The position numbers and the translations under genes are program-made. Below, piece by piece: positions 9,477-19,339 of a DNA stretch of 64,000 nucleotides. Source of the stretch: Pseudomonadota bacterium (GTDB lineage Bacteria > Desulfobacterota > Desulfobulbia > Desulfobulbales > Desulfocapsaceae); NCBI GenBank assembly GCA_023412495.1, contig JAEYNP010000014.1, positions 74,872-138,871 of the forward strand, in the 5' to 3' direction. Within the stretch, counting starts at the first letter, position 1. Each line of letters opens with the position of its first letter. The notes beneath the pieces were generated by a model, which searched no databases, had not been told where the DNA came from, and saw only the letters and a list, made by a program, of their open reading frames with translations.

Positions 9477-11362
9477 GCCGGTTCCTCCATCGCCATGCGC
9501 AGTCTATCCAGATACTCCTGCATCTTGGCCGGCGTTGGCGTCGCCCCTCCATAGGCCGCTGCATCCGCCGCGGCAAAGACATCGATGAGCGGCGAACCCG
9601 GGTCAAGGCGGCCTTTCAGGTCGGCCAGGCTGATGGCGGAAGGAACCATGTTCCAGCGAGAACCGAGGTGGTGCTGGATTGCGGTCCGACACTGGGCGAG
9701 AAAGGCGAGGCCGTCGCCGGCCTTTGCCTCCTCGAGGTGCTGCAGGGCGTGGCTTAGTTCGGCTCTTCTCTGCCGTCCCCGTTCCTTCTCGGGATTCTTT
9801 TCCCGGCTATGCCGCCGGACCCCCTCTATCAGCAGGGCAAGAAGGATGAGGAGGCAGAGACCGCATACCGCCAGGAACCATCCCCTTTGCCAGAGCGGCT
9901 CGAGGCGGTTTACGAAGTCCCCCGTCTGCAGATGGATGGGCGCCAGACCGGCGAGGCCCGGGGCCGGCTGGGGGATGGCCCTCGACTGTGGGGAGTTGAT
10001 TTTTGCCGCAGGGCTCGGCGCTGCCGGGGCCTGCACCGGACCCGTCGCGGGGGCGGCCGCGGCGGCAGAGGCCGCATCGTGTGTCTGGGCGGCACCCCCC
10101 TTGACCTTCACCTTGATCGGGCTGCTGGTCCTCGTGATATATAATTTGCGGTCGGGATCGAAGTAGTTGAAGGAGAGGGCGGGTATTTCCGCCACGGCCT
10201 GATTCCTGGCCACGACCGCCTGCTCGAAACGCTTGATGCCGCTCGTCCCGTGGCCGTCACCGTCATCGGCAAAGGTGGAGGTTGGGCTGTAGGTCTTCCA
10301 GTCGTTGTCATCCGGAAAGCCCGGTGCCTCAACCCGATCGAAATTGCCTGTGCCCGAGATCGCCATGGAGAGCGTCAGCGGTTCCCCGACTTCCACCTCC
10401 TGCCCGTCTGCGGAGACGGTGAGTTCGAAGTCGCCGATGGCTCCGGAAAAATCTTCCGGCTTGCCTTCGGCGGGAAGGGGCACGACATTGAAGACAACCG
10501 ACGGACTGGTCACGGTGATCGGCCTGCGCTGGTAGCCGCCGAAGAAGCTGTCGAAAAAAGGATCGTTGAACCTGGGGTCGTCGAACAGGCTGCCGCCGCC
10601 GAACAGCGACCGGGATCTCTTCTGGGGTACGAGCAGCGAGGCTTCCAGAGAAAAGGTGAGTGTATGCCGCCCCTCCTTGATGCCCGACAGGGTTGTCTCC
10701 CAGGTGAGGACATGGTAGGTCTCACCCCGTACAACCTCCCGGCTCTGAATCGGCTTTTCCCGCAGCGGGGGCATGACCACCCCGTCCCCGGTCATGTTCA
10801 CCAGCGAACTGATGTCGATCCGATACTTTTCCTTGAAATAGGCCTTGATGGTGATGGGGACGATTTCCCCGGGATAGTGGTCGCCGGTCGCCGAGACCCG
10901 GATAAAACCTGCCTCTTCCTCGCGCTGCGGCCGGCCGGGGGAAACGGCGGTGCCCGACCCTCCCTTGCCCGTCGCGGTGACCTCGAAGCTCATCGGCTTG
11001 GTGGTGGCGGTGTCGCTCCCCACCTTCACCTCGATCGGTGGAATGGTGTAGACGCCGGGTTTCTCCGCCTGGACGAAATAGGTGCTGGTCGAGGTGGAGG
11101 AAATGGTGCCGTTGATCACGCTCATCTGGCTGGACTGGCCACGGCCGGTGAAGGTGATCCCCTCGATCTCCGGCAGTTCGATGGCTGCATGCCTCGCCGT
11201 GCCGCCCACGGTGATGCTGAGCAGTGCGCCCTGGTCGATTGGAAAGGCGAGGTGGCTGAGGGAGGCTTCCACCGACAGGTCGGCGGCGGCCTCTTCTCCG
11301 CTCCCGGCGATCAGCGCCAGGCCCACCAAAAATTGTATGAGAATAACCAGAAGTCGCATCAC
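9473..11362 (-). CDS. batD: BatD-like envelope protein
   Basis: 629-aa exported protein with an N-terminal signal peptide (about 1-27), several beta-sandwich (Ig-like) segments, and one C-terminal membrane helix (about 490-510) followed by a cytoplasmic tail of about 110 residues. The central piece contains a Gly/Phe/Asp-rich loop (FGGGSLFDDPRFNDPFFDSF) typical of BatD. An Ala/Pro-rich linker (about residues 410-450) precedes the membrane helix. It overlaps batB/C and batE by 4 bases at each end. Function is inferred from family and operon only. Confidence 0.87.
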   Translation of the reverse strand: MMRLLVILIQFLVGLALIAGSGEEAAADLSVEASLSHLAFPIDQGALLSITVGGTARHAAIELPEIEGITFTGRGQSSQMSVINGTISSTSTSTYFVQAEKPGVYTIPPIEVKVGSDTATTKPMSFEVTATGKGGSGTAVSPGRPQREEEAGFIRVSATGDHYPGEIVPITIKAYFKEKYRIDISSLVNMTGDGVVMPPLREKPIQSREVVRGETYHVLTWETTLSGIKEGRHTLTFSLEASLLVPQKRSRSLFGGGSLFDDPRFNDPFFDSFFGGYQRRPITVTSPSVVFNVVPLPAEGKPEDFSGAIGDFELTVSADGQEVEVGEPLTLSMAISGTGNFDRVEAPGFPDDNDWKTYSPTSTFADDGDGHGTSGIKRFEQAVVARNQAVAEIPALSFNYFDPDRKLYITRTSSPIKVKVKGGAAQTHDAASAAAAAPATGPVQAPAAPSPAAKINSPQSRAIPQPAPGLAGLAPIHLQTGDFVNRLEPLWQRGWFLAVCGLCLLILLALLIEGVRRHSREKNPEKERGRQRRAELSHALQHLEEAKAGDGLAFLAQCRTAIQHHLGSRWNMVPSAISLADLKGRLDPGSPLIDVFAAADAAAYGGATPTPAKMQEYLDRLRMAMEEPA

Positions 11363-13326
11363 CAGTCCTTATCCGCTTTGTCTTTCATGGTACGACTGGA
11401 AGGTACGAAATTCAATTCGCCTTCTTCCTGTTTCAGGGAATTCAGTAGCCGCTCCGCCTCCTCCCTGGTCATCATTCCCTGCTGCCGGCGCTCGGCATCC
11501 CTGACCGACTGCTCCGCAGGCGTCGGTTCTTCCTTCCGTTCGGTCCGGCCTGCATCCGGGCCAGCCTCTTCCTGCTGTCCGGCGCCTTCTGTTTCCTCGT
11601 CCTTTTCTTCACCTTCAGCTCTTGAGGTATCCTGCGGTCTGTCTTGCTTCCCCGACTGTTCCTCTGCCTTGCCGGCCGCCTTCTCCTCGGGTTGCTCCTC
11701 TTGCGCCGAATCTTCCTGGGCCTGGCCGGGATCGGGCTGCTGTTTGTCCCCCTGATCCTGCTCTTCGCTGCCTTCTTCCGATTTTTCGCCCTGTTGCTGG
11801 CTTTCCCTCTCCGCCTGCTGTTTCTGCTCTTGCAGCTCGTTTTCCAGCTGGGCGAGCTGTTTCTCGACAATCTCCTTGTTGTGCCTGGCATCCTGGTCGT
11901 CGGGGTTCAGCTCCAGCACCGACTTCAGGGAGGCAAGCGCCTGCCGCCACTGCTCGGCCGCAGCCTTGGGATCGGCCTGGCGCATTTCCTCGCCCTTTCG
12001 GTACTGGCTGTTGCCGCGGTTGAAATAGGCCTTCTTCTGCAGCTCGATATCCTCGCTCTGCAGCGCTTCGGTGAAGGCCTCGATGGCGTCGTCGTACAGA
12101 TGGTTTTTATAGGCGGCCGTGCCGTAATTGTACTGGAGCCGGGTATCGTTCGGCGACTTCTCCAAGAGCTTCGCGTAGTACTCCGAGGCCGCCAGAAAAT
12201 CGCCCCGCCCGTAGGCATCCTCGCCTGCCGATCCGTAGCTTCTCTCGGCCGCCGGCAGGAGCAGGAGGAGCAGGACGAGAACCCGGCCTCTTCGCGACAG
12301 GCGGCAGAAGAGCTCGTTGAACGAGAGAGACCGGGTGATTTTGCGTTCGCCGACCAGCAGTTCCGCGACCAGCAGGATAGCCGCAAGGGCCAGCGGCCAT
12401 TCGAAGCGCTCGATGGGGACCTTATGCCGCCGTTCGGCCAGCTCCTCCTTGGGGATGAGGGCGAGTTTCTGCCGGTAAATGGCCTCGAGACCCTCGCCGG
12501 CCCCCAGGGGGGCATAGAGGCCTTGGGTCTTCTCGGCAATGGCGGTGAGCGTTGCTTCGTCAAGCCTGGAGGTAACGAAATTACCCTCTTCGTCCTTGAC
12601 GAAGCCCTTGGCGCCGCCGGCAAGGGGAATGAGCTCCCCCTGGGCGGTGCCGACGCCGACCGCATGGATGGTGAATCCATTCGCCGCCGCCTTGGCCGCC
12701 GCCTCGAGCGCGTCGCCTTCCAGGTTTTCGCCGTCGGTGACGATAATGAGGATCTTGTGATTCGCCGCATTGTCCAGGACTTCCATGGCCTTGGCAATGA
12801 CCCCGGCGATATTGGTGCCGCCCTGGGGAATGAGATCGGTGGTCACCGCCGCCAGCGACTGCTCGAAGGCGTCGTAATCAAGGGTCAGCGGGCACATGAG
12901 ATAGGCGGTGCCGGCAAAGGGCAGAAGCCCGACCCGGTCACCGTCGAGCTGGCGGACGAAATCGAGGATGGCGAGGTGCGCCCGCTTCAGGCGGTTGGGT
13001 TTCACGTCCTCGGCCAGCATGGACTTCGAGGTGTCCAGGGCAAAGAGCAGGTCGATCCCCTTGCGCTTCACATCCACCCACTGTTCGCCGTACTGCGGCC
13101 GGGCCAGGGCCGCGAAGGCGAGGAAAACGGCGAAAATGACCAGCAGGTTCTTTATCCGTCGTCTGGCGGGCGAGATATTGCCGGTCAGCCTGCCGATGAG
13201 CTGGTGGGCGGCGAAACGCTCCAGGGCTGCCAGCCGCTGCCCATTGAGAAAGCGGAAGAAGAGGGCCAGGCCGATGCCGGCGGCGAGTCCCGCGAGTAAC
13301 CAGAGCGGTTGGGCGAAAGAAATCAT
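11359..13326 (-). CDS. batB: Fused BatB/BatC: VWA domain plus TPR with charged tail
   Basis: The N-terminal half is a BatB-type von Willebrand A domain with membrane helices at both ends (about 7-25 and 310-325) and a MIDAS motif DTSKSM (D98). The second half is BatC-like: a new hydrophobic segment, then TPR units (about 360-495), then a tail of about 140 residues almost entirely E, Q, K, D and A. BatB and BatC are separate genes in many genomes; here they are one ORF. I chose the ATG at 13326, preceded by GGAGGGAGC, over an upstream in-frame start. The MIDAS suggests metal-dependent protein contact at the membrane. Confidence 0.87.
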   Translation of the reverse strand: MISFAQPLWLLAGLAAGIGLALFFRFLNGQRLAALERFAAHQLIGRLTGNISPARRRIKNLLVIFAVFLAFAALARPQYGEQWVDVKRKGIDLLFALDTSKSMLAEDVKPNRLKRAHLAILDFVRQLDGDRVGLLPFAGTAYLMCPLTLDYDAFEQSLAAVTTDLIPQGGTNIAGVIAKAMEVLDNAANHKILIIVTDGENLEGDALEAAAKAAANGFTIHAVGVGTAQGELIPLAGGAKGFVKDEEGNFVTSRLDEATLTAIAEKTQGLYAPLGAGEGLEAIYRQKLALIPKEELAERRHKVPIERFEWPLALAAILLVAELLVGERKITRSLSFNELFCRLSRRGRVLVLLLLLLPAAERSYGSAGEDAYGRGDFLAASEYYAKLLEKSPNDTRLQYNYGTAAYKNHLYDDAIEAFTEALQSEDIELQKKAYFNRGNSQYRKGEEMRQADPKAAAEQWRQALASLKSVLELNPDDQDARHNKEIVEKQLAQLENELQEQKQQAERESQQQGEKSEEGSEEQDQGDKQQPDPGQAQEDSAQEEQPEEKAAGKAEEQSGKQDRPQDTSRAEGEEKDEETEGAGQQEEAGPDAGRTERKEEPTPAEQSVRDAERRQQGMMTREEAERLLNSLKQEEGELNFVPSSRTMKDKADKDW

Positions 13327-13339
13327 GCTCCCTCCATCG

Positions 13340-14322
<983 letters not shown>

Positions 14323-14326
<4 letters not shown>

Positions 14327-14955
14327 GGCCGGCCTTTCCTCGAGCCAGGCGGCGGTCCCGGTGACGGCTCGGTCTTTTTGACGAACTCGGCTGCCGCCCG
14401 CTCCATCTCCGCCATATGGTCGGGACCGGGAACGAGGCGGGCGAATTTGGCCAGATCCGCCTGTTCGAGCCAGATTTGGAGTTCCTGCCGGAAGGGAGCA
14501 AGAGGGCTGTGCCCCCCGGACTGGCCGAGTTCGGCGAGAAACTCCCTGGTAGTCTGGCGGGTCGAGCGGATGGCGAAGCGCGATTCGATGTAGCGGCGCA
14601 GGATCTCGCTCACCCGCTCCACATAAAGCAGGGCCTGGTGCTGCAGCTCCCTGGCCGCGGCCAGCTCGGCCAGGGCCGTCTCCCAGGGCGCGGGGAGCGG
14701 TGCCGATGTCTTTTGTCTCCTTTTCAGGAAGAGGACAACCAAGGCGAAGAGGACCAGCACGATGGCAATGATGCCGCCGATCACCCACCAGGGCGGCTGC
14801 CCGGCCAGGGGGACCGGGCCGTGGATATCGCGCAGACCGATGTCGGAAACCAGAAGCCACAAGCCAGAGTGTCCAGGCGCTTCGCGCTCCGACAGACCGG
14901 GCGCAAAGCGCCATAATGGTCTGTCTTCTGTCCTCTGTCCTCTGACTTCCGTCAT
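14323..14955 (-). CDS. DUF4381 membrane protein of the Bat operon, with repeat-derived N-terminus
   Basis: Small membrane protein usually found between DUF58 and batA genes. The family signature starts around residue 41 (GLRDIHGPVPLAG) and is followed by one membrane helix (about 57-77) and a helical cytoplasmic domain with YVERVSEILRRYIESRF. The first 40 residues are odd: they are encoded by five 7-bp tandem units (14920-14954) beginning at the start codon and then by a hairpin (14891-14925). They look like an inserted repeat that stayed in frame. The ATG overlaps the DUF58 stop by 4 bases. Confidence 0.8.
14891..14954. repeat. 7-bp tandem repeats and hairpin inside the 5' end of the DUF4381 gene
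   Basis: Read on the plus strand, 14920-14954 consists of five heptamers: TCTGTCT, TCTGTCC, TCTGTCC, TCTGACT, TCCGTCA, the last including the start-codon complement. Directly beside it GACAGACC (14891-14898) and GGTCTGTC (14918-14925) are perfect inverted arms around a second palindrome GGCGC-AAA-GCGCC (14900-14912). Gain or loss of one heptamer would shift the reading frame. Confidence 0.75.
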
Positions 14956-15863
14956 GCCGCCCTCCCTTGCCTTTCCTTGAAAAAGCTGAGCAGAACAGGG
15001 AGATACTGTTTACCGGTCTGCAGATCGAGCATGTCTATGCCGGTCGATCGCAGTGCCTTCTCAAGAATTTTCCGCCGCTCTTTCGCCATCTCGCTGTAGC
15101 GCCTTCTCATCTCGGGGTCGCCGGTATTCAGTTCCACCTGCTCGCCGCTCTCCGCATCCTCGAGCGTCAACCAGCCCACGTCGGGCAGCTCGAATTCCCT
15201 CGAGTCGGAGACGATCAGCCCGATCAGGTCATGCCGGCGGTTGCAGACCCGGAGCTTCGGCCGCAATTCGGCGAGCGCCGTCTCGTAGGTGCCGGGCAGG
15301 CAGAAATCGGAGATGAGAAAGGCCACGCATTTCCTTTTCACCACACGATTGGTGAAATCCATGACCACCTGCAGGTCGGTCTTCCTGCCCCGGGGCTCGT
15401 AGTAAAGGATCTCGCGGATGATGCGGAGAATATGGCTCCGGCCCTTTTTCGGCGGGATGTAGAGCTCGACGAAGTCGGTGAACAGCACCAGCCCCACCTT
15501 ATCGTTGTTGCGCACCGCGGAGAAGGCCAGCACCGAGCCCACCTCGGCCATCAGCTCGCGCTTCGAGCCGATGGCCGACCCGAAGTCTCCCGACCCGCTG
15601 ATGTCGATCATCAGCATGATGGTGAGTTCCCGCTCCTCGGTGAATTTCTTGATGTGCGGTGTCCCGGTGCGGGCGGTGACGTTCCAGTCGATGGCCCGGA
15701 TGTCGTCGCCGGCCACGTATTCGCGAACCTCGTCGAAGTTCATGCCACGGCCCTTGAAGACCGAATGGTAGCTGCCGGCCAGGCTGTCGTTGACCAGCCG
15801 CTTGGTGCGGACCTCGATCTGCCGGACCTTCTTCAGGATTTCTCGGGTGAGCCGGATATCCAT
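14952..15863 (-). CDS. DUF58 domain protein of the Bat/MoxR operon
   Basis: 303-aa cytoplasmic protein. The DUF58 signature is clear: the region SVFKGRGMNFDEVREYVAGD (about 35-54) followed by IRAIDWNVTARTG, then a VWA-like fold with MLMIDISGSGDFGS. DUF58 proteins are nearly always next to a MoxR ATPase and are thought to be its partner in chaperone-like or metal-insertion tasks. It starts 9 bases after the moxR stop and overlaps the DUF4381 gene by 4 bases. Confidence 0.9.
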   Translation of the reverse strand: MDIRLTREILKKVRQIEVRTKRLVNDSLAGSYHSVFKGRGMNFDEVREYVAGDDIRAIDWNVTARTGTPHIKKFTEERELTIMLMIDISGSGDFGSAIGSKRELMAEVGSVLAFSAVRNNDKVGLVLFTDFVELYIPPKKGRSHILRIIREILYYEPRGRKTDLQVVMDFTNRVVKRKCVAFLISDFCLPGTYETALAELRPKLRVCNRRHDLIGLIVSDSREFELPDVGWLTLEDAESGEQVELNTGDPEMRRRYSEMAKERRKILEKALRSTGIDMLDLQTGKQYLPVLLSFFKERQGRAA

Positions 15864-15872
15864 GGCGCAGCC

Positions 15873-16934
15873 TCAGGGTACGGGGACGGTGTCGAGGATC
15901 TTGCGGATGATGTCCTCGCTGCCGATGCCCTCGGCCTCCGCCTCGTAACTGAGCCGCAGCCGGTGGCGCATGACGTCCATGGCCGCCGCCTTGACATCGT
16001 CCGGCGTCACGTAGCCCCGGCCGGCGAGGTAGGCAAGGCAGCGGGCGGCGATCTTCAGGTTCAGGCTCGCCCTCGGCGAGGCACCCGTCTCGATATATTC
16101 CTTCAGCTGGAGCTGAAAGCTTTCCGGTTCCCGCGTGGCGTAGACCAGAGCGACGATGTAGTCCTTGATCTTGCCGTCCATATAAACGCTGTTCACCACC
16201 TGGCGGGCGCCGAGGATGTCGGCGGGGGTAGTCACCGGTGCCACCTCGATATTCTCGTCCAGCCTGTCGTAGCGGTCGAGTATCCGCCGTTCCTCGTCCC
16301 GGCTCGGGTAGTCGATCACCACCTTCAGCATGAAGCGGTCGACCTGGGCCTCGGGCAGGGGGTAGGTGCCCTCCTGCTCGATGGGGTTCTGCGTGGCGAG
16401 CACCAGGAAGAGTTCCGGCAGCTTGAAACTCTGTTCGCCGATGGTCACCTGTTTTTCCTGCATGGCCTCGAGCAGGGCCGACTGGACCTTGGCCGGGGCC
16501 CGGTTGATCTCGTCGGCAAGGATGAGCGATGAGAAGATCGGTCCATGCTTGACCTCGAAGCTTGTCTGCTGCGGCTTGTAGATCTCGGTGCCGATGATGT
16601 CGGCGGGCAGCATGTCCGGGGTGAACTGGATCCGCCGGAAGTCGGTCTGAATGGCGCGGGCGAGGGTTTTGACCGCCAGGGTCTTGGCCAGGCCCGGCAG
16701 CCCTTCCAGGAGGATGTGGCCGCCCGACAGCAGGCCGACCAGGAGGCGCTCAACGAGATGGTCCTGGCCGACGATCACCTTTTTCAACTCGTAGCGGAGC
16801 GGTGCGAGCCAGCCGGAGCTTTGAGCAACCGCCTCTCCCACCCGCTGTATGGAAGAATAGGTGTCCGCCGGCGATGCGCCGGCCATTCCGGGCGGAGAGA
16901 GGGGCGGCAGCGGATTCGGTGGGGGATGTATCAT
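15873..16934 (-). CDS. moxR: MoxR-family AAA+ ATPase
   Basis: First gene of the seven-gene Bat operon. It has Walker A GLPGLAKT (about 78-85), Walker B ILADEINRAP (about 134-143), sensor-1 ATQNPIEQEGTYPLPEAQVDRF (about 180-200) and the C-terminal AAA lid. The N-terminal 20 residues are Pro-rich. The ATG follows GAGGAACAGAC. MoxR ATPases act with VWA proteins (here DUF58, BatA, BatB/C) in assembly or stress functions at the envelope; the client here is unknown. Confidence 0.93.
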   Translation of the reverse strand: MIHPPPNPLPPLSPPGMAGASPADTYSSIQRVGEAVAQSSGWLAPLRYELKKVIVGQDHLVERLLVGLLSGGHILLEGLPGLAKTLAVKTLARAIQTDFRRIQFTPDMLPADIIGTEIYKPQQTSFEVKHGPIFSSLILADEINRAPAKVQSALLEAMQEKQVTIGEQSFKLPELFLVLATQNPIEQEGTYPLPEAQVDRFMLKVVIDYPSRDEERRILDRYDRLDENIEVAPVTTPADILGARQVVNSVYMDGKIKDYIVALVYATREPESFQLQLKEYIETGASPRASLNLKIAARCLAYLAGRGYVTPDDVKAAAMDVMRHRLRLSYEAEAEGIGSEDIIRKILDTVPVP

Positions 16935-17277
16935 GTCTGTTCCTCGAAAAAGGGATTTTCATCTAAAAAGAGAGTCCCTGGCAATGTATTCCCGAAACAT
17001 TGCCGAAGTCTTTCGACAACATTACAAAGTCGTAATGTTGCCGAGAGGGACAATCTGCGGCCGAAGCCGCCGGGCCCCCTTTCTTCCTGCTGGCAAACTG
17101 CTAATGCTGGCTGTCGCCCGCAACCAAAGGGGGTTGTTATCCCCTCCCAAAGCAGAGGGGATAAGTACTTCACGAGATGATTTTCTGCAAAAACGCGCAG
17201 AAAATTATTTCCAAGGTACTACTGTCTTATCCAGACGATTCCGGCGGTTTTCTTGACCATACATCATGGAGAAGGCT
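16935..17277. other. Intergenic region with a 24-bp dyad and one dispersed repeat copy
   Basis: This 343-base gap separates divergent moxR and the thioesterase gene. It holds a perfect 9-bp inverted repeat CAACATTAC/GTAATGTTG (17017-17025 and 17032-17040, 6-base loop), placed where a moxR-operon operator or hairpin could lie, and a repeat copy at 17101-17220. No ORF in it has coding character. Confidence 0.6.
17101..17220 (-). repeat. Copy of a dispersed repeat (family copy B)
   Basis: Read on the minus strand it begins AGTACCTTGGAAATAATTTT, has an 8-bp hairpin TTTTCTGC/GCAGAAAA, then GTGAAGTACTTATCCCCTCTG, GGGAGGGGATAACAACCC and GGTTGCGGGCGACAGCC. The same blocks in the same order occur at 57929-58063; partial copies are at 33173, 44036 and 47024. 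Confidence 0.75.
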
Positions 17278-17739
17278 ATGTTTGAAAAAATACTGTATGC
17301 CGGCTGGGGCGATATGGACTTCAATTCCCATATGAAAAATACCGCATATCTCGACAAGTCCGCCGATGTCAGGATGATGTTCTTTGCCGAGCACGGTTTT
17401 CCGATGCAGGAATTCCTGCGGATCGGCATAGGCCCGGTCGTCATGAAGGACGAAATTGTCTATTACAAGGAAATCGGTCTGTTGGAGGAGATTACCGTCT
17501 CCCTCCTGCTGGCCGGCCTGGCTGACGACGGCACGAGGTTCATTTTGCGCAACGATTTTCGCAAAAAAGACGGCAAACCGGCCGCGACCGTGATCAGCAC
17601 CGGGGGCTGGCTCGATCTGAAGGCCCGGCAACTGACCGCGCCGCCGCCGGAGCTTCTTGCCGCCTTGGGGGCCACACCGCAAACCGAGGATTTCCGGATT
17701 CTGCCGTCGAGCCTGAAACCGGGTGCAAACAATACATGA
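17278..17739 (+). CDS. Acyl-CoA thioesterase, hotdog fold (YbgC/4HBT-like)
   Basis: About 153 aa with the 4HBT signature GWGDMDFNSHMKNTAYLD near the N-terminus (catalytic Asp in the D-x-N/H region) and a single hotdog domain. It probably hydrolyses an acyl-CoA thioester; the substrate cannot be read from the sequence. The ATG at 17278 is preceded by GGAGAAGG; an ATG four codons upstream (17266) lies just before that site and is less likely. A DUF488 gene follows after 13 bases, probably on the same transcript. Confidence 0.8.
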   Translation: MFEKILYAGWGDMDFNSHMKNTAYLDKSADVRMMFFAEHGFPMQEFLRIGIGPVVMKDEIVYYKEIGLLEEITVSLLLAGLADDGTRFILRNDFRKKDGKPAATVISTGGWLDLKARQLTAPPPELLAALGATPQTEDFRILPSSLKPGANNT

Positions 17740-17752
17740 AGGAGGAAAACAG

Positions 17753-18139
17753 ATGGCCATTCGCATTGTCCAGCTTGGCAAGCCACGGCATCCTGAAGAA
17801 GGCCTGCGCATCGGTACGGTCCGCAGGCCGCCCCGGGGGGTGCCGAAAACCGAATACGCCGCCCGGGACTACTACGACGTCTGGCTGCCGATTCTCTCGC
17901 CGGACCCGGAGCTGATGAAGGAAGCCAGGGCGGCGGCGGATGACAGGAGCTGGGCGTCCTTTGTCAGGAAATTCAGGGCGGAAATGAACGGTCCGGAAGC
18001 AGCACGGACGCTGGACCTCCTGGCCGCCCTCTCCCGGCAGACCAATTTCGCCGTCGGCTGCTACTGCGAGGACGAGGCCAGATGCCATCGCTCAGTCCTG
18101 CGGGAACTTCTTCTGGCGCGTGGAGCCGAGATCCTCTGA
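17753..18139 (+). CDS. DUF488 family protein
   Basis: Small cytoplasmic protein of 128 aa. The N-terminus IVQLGKPR..EGLRIGTVRRPPRGV and the C-terminal Cys-containing stretch GCYCEDEARCHRSVLRE match the DUF488 (YeaO-like) pattern, where the CxCE...CHR block is conserved. Biochemical role unknown. The start has a strong AAGGAGG site. It lies 13 bases after the thioesterase gene. Confidence 0.8.
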   Translation: MAIRIVQLGKPRHPEEGLRIGTVRRPPRGVPKTEYAARDYYDVWLPILSPDPELMKEARAAADDRSWASFVRKFRAEMNGPEAARTLDLLAALSRQTNFAVGCYCEDEARCHRSVLRELLLARGAEIL

Positions 18140-18307
18140 GATGGGGTAAGGAAGTAAAATTGATCTTTTGCTTTCACAAAACAGGGAAATCGGTCATTTT
18201 AGGGGCGGTATGCGGAAAGCTTACCCCTTTTCCCCCGGACGGTTCCGCCGGTGCTTTACCCGGGAAAATCGAACCTTCAACCCGAGCCGATCGTCCAAAG
18301 AAACCCA

Positions 18308-19324
18308 ATGCCGCAACTCTATCTCCAGCAATATGCGCAACATCTGGCCGGTCGCCGGGTGGGCATCGCCTGCCGGGAAGGCATCCTGCGCGATCACTTT
18401 CAGGAGATTGTGGCCGATATCAAGTTTCTCGCTCGAAAAAGCATCCCCACCACGCTCCTGCATAATCTACCCAACCGCTTCGCCAACCAGAAGTTACTGA
18501 AAGAACTGGAAAGGAAGCTGCCCACGACGAACCTCGTGCGAATTGCCCCGGAGGCAGATTTCTATGCCGAGGTCCTCGGCCATACAGGCGTCATGCACAA
18601 GCTCATCTTTCTCGAGCGCCGCTTTCTCATCGATAGGCAGGGCAACAAAATTAATGCCTTGACCACCAGCCGGGTGCGGGAGACGCTGGCGGACTTCGCC
18701 GAGGCCATCGGCAACGTCAATTTCAAGGATACCATGAAGCGGATCTGCGAAAGGATCGAGGCGGGCGCTGTGGAGCGGGTGCATATCCTGCCGGCGGGCA
18801 GGGATGCCATCAAACACGAGCTGTTCACGGTGGAGGGGACGGGGACGATGATCGCCAACAACTTCACCGAGGAGTTTCGCCAGGTGAAGACCGACGAGGA
18901 TGTGGCCATCGTCTTTCGCATCCTTACCAGCTACAAGCGCACCGGCTTCCTGAAGCCCCGGAGCAGGGAGTACCTCAGCCGCAACCGGGAGCGGTTCTTC
19001 GTTACCGCCATCGACGGGATCGTCGTGGGCTGCGTGGAGCAGAAGGTGATCGACCACCGGACGGTGGAGCTGGGGGCGCTGGCCATCTCCACCCGTTTCC
19101 GCAACCAGCGTGTCGGGGTCTACACGGTCAACGCCTTCATCGGCGCAATGCAGGCACAGGGTTATTGCCGATTCATTTCGCTGACCCGAAACCCCCGCCT
19201 TCAGGCCCTCTTCCGGCAGCTGGGCTTCGTCGAAGAGAGCCGGAACGAGTATGCCGCTCGGCAGGCGGAAAGCCCCGAAGTCGCCATGTTCTTCAAGGCG
19301 GTGGACGACGACCGGCAGTCCTGA
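18308..19324 (+). CDS. ArgA-like protein: degenerate amino-acid-kinase domain plus GNAT acetyltransferase
   Basis: The C-terminal about 140 residues are a GNAT fold (FVTAIDGIVVGCVEQKVI, ELGALAISTRFRNQRVGVYTV, and near the end LFRQLGFVEES). The middle segment ERVHILPAGRDAIKHELFTVEGTGTMI closely resembles the end of the amino-acid-kinase domain in N-acetylglutamate synthase (ArgA/ArgB). The N-terminal part is shorter and diverged from ArgA (443 aa in E. coli), with no clear nucleotide-binding GG loop. I infer a non-classical N-acetylglutamate synthase, or a paralogue using another amino acid. The start is uncertain: the ATG at 18308 lacks a good ribosome site and a GTG at 18251 is possible. No arg genes are nearby. 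Confidence 0.7.
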   Translation: MPQLYLQQYAQHLAGRRVGIACREGILRDHFQEIVADIKFLARKSIPTTLLHNLPNRFANQKLLKELERKLPTTNLVRIAPEADFYAEVLGHTGVMHKLIFLERRFLIDRQGNKINALTTSRVRETLADFAEAIGNVNFKDTMKRICERIEAGAVERVHILPAGRDAIKHELFTVEGTGTMIANNFTEEFRQVKTDEDVAIVFRILTSYKRTGFLKPRSREYLSRNRERFFVTAIDGIVVGCVEQKVIDHRTVELGALAISTRFRNQRVGVYTVNAFIGAMQAQGYCRFISLTRNPRLQALFRQLGFVEESRNEYAARQAESPEVAMFFKAVDDDRQS

Positions 19325-19339
19325 ACCCGAAGGATCGCC

